Assembly (NCBI RefSeq): GCF_900104575.1
Contig: NZ_LT629731.1
Coordinates: 3,087,102-3,151,101 of the forward strand
Source: Bacillus tuaregi
Lineage (GTDB): Bacteria > Bacillota > Bacilli > Bacillales > Cytobacillaceae
Direction: 5' to 3'
Length of the DNA: 64,000 nt
Part shown: positions 61,589-64,000 of the stretch, piece after piece
Numbering within the stretch: position 1 is the stretch's first letter
Layout of the letters: every line of letters starts with the position of its first letter
Notes under the pieces: generated by a model
What the model was told of the DNA's origin: nothing
The model's database searches: none
Seen by the model: the letters and a program-made list of their open reading frames with translations, nothing else
Position numbers and translations under genes: made by a program

Positions 61589-63481
61589 TCATGCCCTTTT
61601 TTGTTTTTTTATAACCATTGTACTGATATTCTTGATAACTTCGTCTACTGTTAAACCAATTTCTTCCCATAACACTTTGACACTTCCATGTTCTATAAAA
61701 TGATCAGGAATACCGATACGACTGATTTCTGTATCATGAAACCCATGACCATGTGCAAACTCTAATACTGAACTGCCAAACCCACCCTGGAGAGCGGCTT
61801 CTTCGATAGTTAAAATTGGAATATCTAATTGAAGAATAGCTGTTAATAAATGATGATCTAAAGGCTTGATAAAGCGGGCATTAATGACCTTTATTGTACT
61901 GCCTTGCTTCTCTAAGCGAGAAGCCGCTTCCAACGCCAGTGGAATCGTTGTCCCAAAGGTAATAATGACTGCATCATGACCTTCCTTTAATACTTCCCAT
62001 GAACCAATAGGAATCGCCTTTAAGGTTTCATCCATTGGAACGCCTAGTCCATTACCACGAGGGAACCTTAAGGCAATCGGACCATCATCATATTGCAAGG
62101 CGGTATAAACCATGTGCTGACCTTCATTTTCATCCTTTGGCATCATAATAACTAAATTCGGAAGATGACGAAGATAGGCAATATCAAAGATTCCATGATG
62201 GGTTTCACCATCTGCTCCAACGAGACCGGCACGATCGATGCCAATAAAAACATTGAGATTTTGGCGACAGATATCATGAACCACTTGATCATAGGCACGC
62301 TGTAAGAATGTTGAATAAATCGCTAAAAACGGCTTCATATTTTGCGTCGCAAGTCCAGCCGCTACAGTTGCGGCATGCTGCTCGGCAATCCCGACGTCAA
62401 ACATCCGCTCCGGAAACTCCGAAGCAAACCCTTCAAGCTTCGAGCCTACAGGCATTGCAGGTGTAATCGCTACAATTCGTTCATCCTCCCTTGCCAATCT
62501 TCTCACCGTTTCACTTATGAGTTTACTCCATGCAGGCGGTGAGCTAACCGGTTTAAGGAAATCGCCTGTATCGATTTTGTAAGGTCCGGTCCCATGCCAA
62601 TTACCTGTGCGGTCACTTTCTGCCGGGTCATACCCTTTCCCCTTCTTAGTCAGTACATGCAGTAAAATAGGACCATCCATTTTCTTAGCATAATTAAGAT
62701 TTTCCAACAAATCTTCATAATTATGTCCGTCGACAGGACCCAAATAAGTAAAACCTAACTCTTCGAAAAAGACACCAGATACAAGTAAATATTTTAAGCT
62801 ATCCTTCACTCGTTCTGCCGTTGAGGCTAGCTTTCCACCTACAGCGGGAATTTTCTTCAGCAGCATTTCCAGCTCATCCTTCGCCCACTGATACTTACCA
62901 GCAGTACGAAGACGTCCTAATACACTATGAAGCGCTCCGACATTTGGAGCAATCGACATTTCGTTATCATTTAAGATGACAATCATATTTTTCTTTTCAT
63001 CACCGATGTGATTTAACGCTTCCAAGGCCATTCCGCCAGTAAGCGCCCCGTCGCCTATAATAGGAATAATATACGAATTCTCTTTTCTGAGATCCCTTGC
63101 AATCGCCATACCCATAGCAGCCGATAAGGAGGTTGAGCTGTGACCGGTTTCCCATACATCATGTTCACTTTCACCGATTTTTGGGAATCCACTCAGTCCC
63201 TTATATTGACGCAATGAGTCAAAATCCTTCGCCCTGCCTGTTAATATCTTATGGACATAAGTTTGATGTCCAACATCCCAAATCAATTTGTCCTTAGGAC
63301 TGTTAAAGGCTTTATGGAGGGCGATAGTTAATTCAACCACTCCAAGATTTGGACCGATATGACCTCCTGTAACAGAAAGCTTGCTAATTAAAAATTGGCG
63401 GATTTCTTTACTCAGCTCCTCCAATTCATTAATAGAAAGATTTTTGAGAAACGAGGGGTCTTTAATATCTAAAAGATCCAT
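61589..63481 (-). CDS. dxs: 1-deoxy-D-xylulose-5-phosphate synthase
   Basis: Dxs condenses pyruvate and glyceraldehyde 3-phosphate with thiamine diphosphate, the first step of the MEP isoprenoid pathway. The 630 residues are full length. ThDP and metal are bound by [19 protein letters not shown] and [12 protein letters not shown]. The transketolase-like part contains [14 protein letters not shown] and [17 protein letters not shown] with the catalytic Glu. The C-terminal domain begins near VIITFGT. Located after ispA, which uses pathway products, it is in the conserved ispA-dxs-tlyA-ahrC-recN string. Confidence 0.95.
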   Translation of the reverse strand: MDLLDIKDPSFLKNLSINELEELSKEIRQFLISKLSVTGGHIGPNLGVVELTIALHKAFNSPKDKLIWDVGHQTYVHKILTGRAKDFDSLRQYKGLSGFPKIGESEHDVWETGHSSTSLSAAMGMAIARDLRKENSYIIPIIGDGALTGGMALEALNHIGDEKKNMIVILNDNEMSIAPNVGALHSVLGRLRTAGKYQWAKDELEMLLKKIPAVGGKLASTAERVKDSLKYLLVSGVFFEELGFTYLGPVDGHNYEDLLENLNYAKKMDGPILLHVLTKKGKGYDPAESDRTGNWHGTGPYKIDTGDFLKPVSSPPAWSKLISETVRRLAREDERIVAITPAMPVGSKLEGFASEFPERMFDVGIAEQHAATVAAGLATQNMKPFLAIYSTFLQRAYDQVVHDICRQNLNVFIGIDRAGLVGADGETHHGIFDIAYLRHLPNLVIMMPKDENEGQHMVYTALQYDDGPIALRFPRGNGLGVPMDETLKAIPIGSWEVLKEGHDAVIITFGTTIPLALEAASRLEKQGSTIKVINARFIKPLDHHLLTAILQLDIPILTIEEAALQGGFGSSVLEFAHGHGFHDTEISRIGIPDHFIEHGSVKVLWEEIGLTVDEVIKNISTMVIKKQKRA

Positions 63482-63623
63482 ATCTTTGGATCACTCACTT
63501 TCATTTTCAATTTAATTCATATTCTTTCCTTCCTATTGATGTAAAAGAAGGATATTTATTAGCATTTTTCCGAATCATTACGGGTTAACCGCAAAAAAAA
63601 GGTTCTGTTATCTCGATATAACA

Positions 63624-63797
63624 TTAGATTACCTTATCATAACCGATTTTCCAAACCATTTTATAAAAAAGCGAATAGGAAACGGCTCCTATTGAAAAAA
63701 TAACCGCTAGCACATTTAAAGTGTTAACGGTATTCTTCCATAAATGGCTACGTTTTTTATCAAAATAACAGTGATTAATAATTTCTATTCTCGACAA
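63624..63797 (-). CDS. Possible small membrane protein, 57 residues
   Basis: Between ispA and dxs a frame opens with TTG at 63797 (overlapping the ispA end by 23 bases) and encodes MSRIEIINHCYFDKKRSHLW, then a hydrophobic helix (VLAVIFSIGAVSYSLFY) and a short tail. The composition looks like a real membrane protein, but the ribosome site (GAAG) is weak and I do not recognise it. The remaining 63482-63623 holds no other ORF. Treat it as a candidate. Confidence 0.4.
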   Translation of the reverse strand: MSRIEIINHCYFDKKRSHLWKNTVNTLNVLAVIFSIGAVSYSLFYKMVWKIGYDKVI

Positions 63798-64000
63798 GGT
63801 CAGTTATTTCTTCTAATATTTGTGTGTCCTCATCTAGTTTTAGAAGAAAGTCTTTCGCTAACTGAATTTGCTTCATGAGTTCTGCTTTAGCGCCATTAAT
63901 TCCCAGAAGTGCTGGATAAGTCGTTTTGTGATTCCCCTCATCGCTTCCAACCGGCTTACCAATCACTGCTTCATCTCCATCAACATCAAGAAGGTCATCA
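63775..64000 (-). CDS. ispA: Polyprenyl (farnesyl) diphosphate synthase IspA, C-terminal part
   Basis: Only the last 74 or so codons are present and the gene enters from the right edge. The visible start DDLLDVDGDEAVIGKPVGSD is the second Asp-rich motif region of isoprenyl diphosphate synthases, and YPALLGINGAKAELMKQIQ continues as in FPP synthases. It should condense DMAPP and IPP to geranyl and farnesyl diphosphate. Downstream order to dxs supports ispA over heptaprenyl synthase. Confidence 0.88.
   Translation of the reverse strand, partial: DDLLDVDGDEAVIGKPVGSDEGNHKTTYPALLGINGAKAELMKQIQLAKDFLLKLDEDTQILEEITDLVENRNY

Noticed and set aside
1-64000. CRISPR arrays, prophage, tRNA and rRNA genes
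   Set aside because: No spaced repeats, phage structural genes or recognisable tRNA/rRNA sequences were seen. The only tRNA-related signal is the T-box leader.

Overview
The window is a chromosomal core segment of a low-GC, endospore-forming Bacillaceae bacterium. The evidence is spo0A, spoIVB and spoIIM, strong AGGAGG-type ribosome sites with frequent TTG and GTG starts, and gene order that closely follows the Bacillus subtilis spo0A-bkd-yqj-yqk region. Genes such as mutA/mutB/meaB sitting beside the bkd cluster point to a relative outside the B. subtilis group, but I cannot name a genus. Almost everything reads on the minus strand.

Layout, left to right. (a) 1-1.2 kb: the start of an IS607-family transposon (tnpA, and tnpB cut by the window edge). 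(b) 1.2-9.1 kb: fur, spoIIM, an endonuclease Q homologue (yqxK), nudF, yqkF, yqkE, an unpaired CoA-transferase A subunit, HMG-CoA lyase, a tiny ORF, yqkD, yqkB. (c) 9.2-13.7 kb: a YolD-like protein and Y-family polymerase (yqjX-yqjW) under tandem LexA boxes, a TPR protein and an MFS exporter. (d) 13.8-21 kb: a papain-like protein, a PilZ protein, yjlC-ndh with a Rex-like operator, an amino-acid ABC transporter, a second MFS exporter and ywbE. (e) 21-31.4 kb: yqjQ, namA, an NSS transporter behind a T-box leader, rnz, zwf, gndA, dinB and azoR. (f) 31.5-39.7 kb: yqjE, the propionyl-CoA carboxylase beta subunit with methylmalonyl-CoA epimerase, Prli42, an L,D-transpeptidase, yqjA, the arginine transporter artPQR and brxB. 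(g) 39.8-54.5 kb: meaB, mutB, mutA and the branched-chain keto-acid operon bcd-buk-lpdV-bkdAA-bkdAB-bkdB with its sigma-54 activator bkdR. (h) 54.6-64 kb: yqzF, yqiK, spo0A, spoIVB, recN, ahrC, tlyA, dxs and the 3' end of ispA.

Several groups work together. Leucine dehydrogenase and the keto-acid dehydrogenase degrade Val, Ile and Leu. Propionyl-CoA from Val and Ile can pass through carboxylase beta, epimerase and methylmalonyl-CoA mutase (with its MeaB chaperone) to succinyl-CoA. HMG-CoA lyase and the CoA-transferase A subunit fit the leucine/acetoacetate end. Two Y-family polymerases, EndoQ and RecN give a DNA damage theme. zwf and gndA, on opposite strands and sharing a terminator, form the oxidative pentose phosphate branch.

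I found no clear undescribed multi-gene system, CRISPR array, prophage, rRNA or tRNA. The parts most worth a second look are regulatory or small: a T-box leader that reads as phenylalanine-specific ahead of an NSS transporter, a multi-hairpin element at 29.06-29.25 kb, the sigma-54 promoter with tandem upstream repeats ahead of bcd, missing partner genes (scoB, ptb), and two or three very small ORFs. Sequence matches to B. subtilis proteins are from memory, not from a search.
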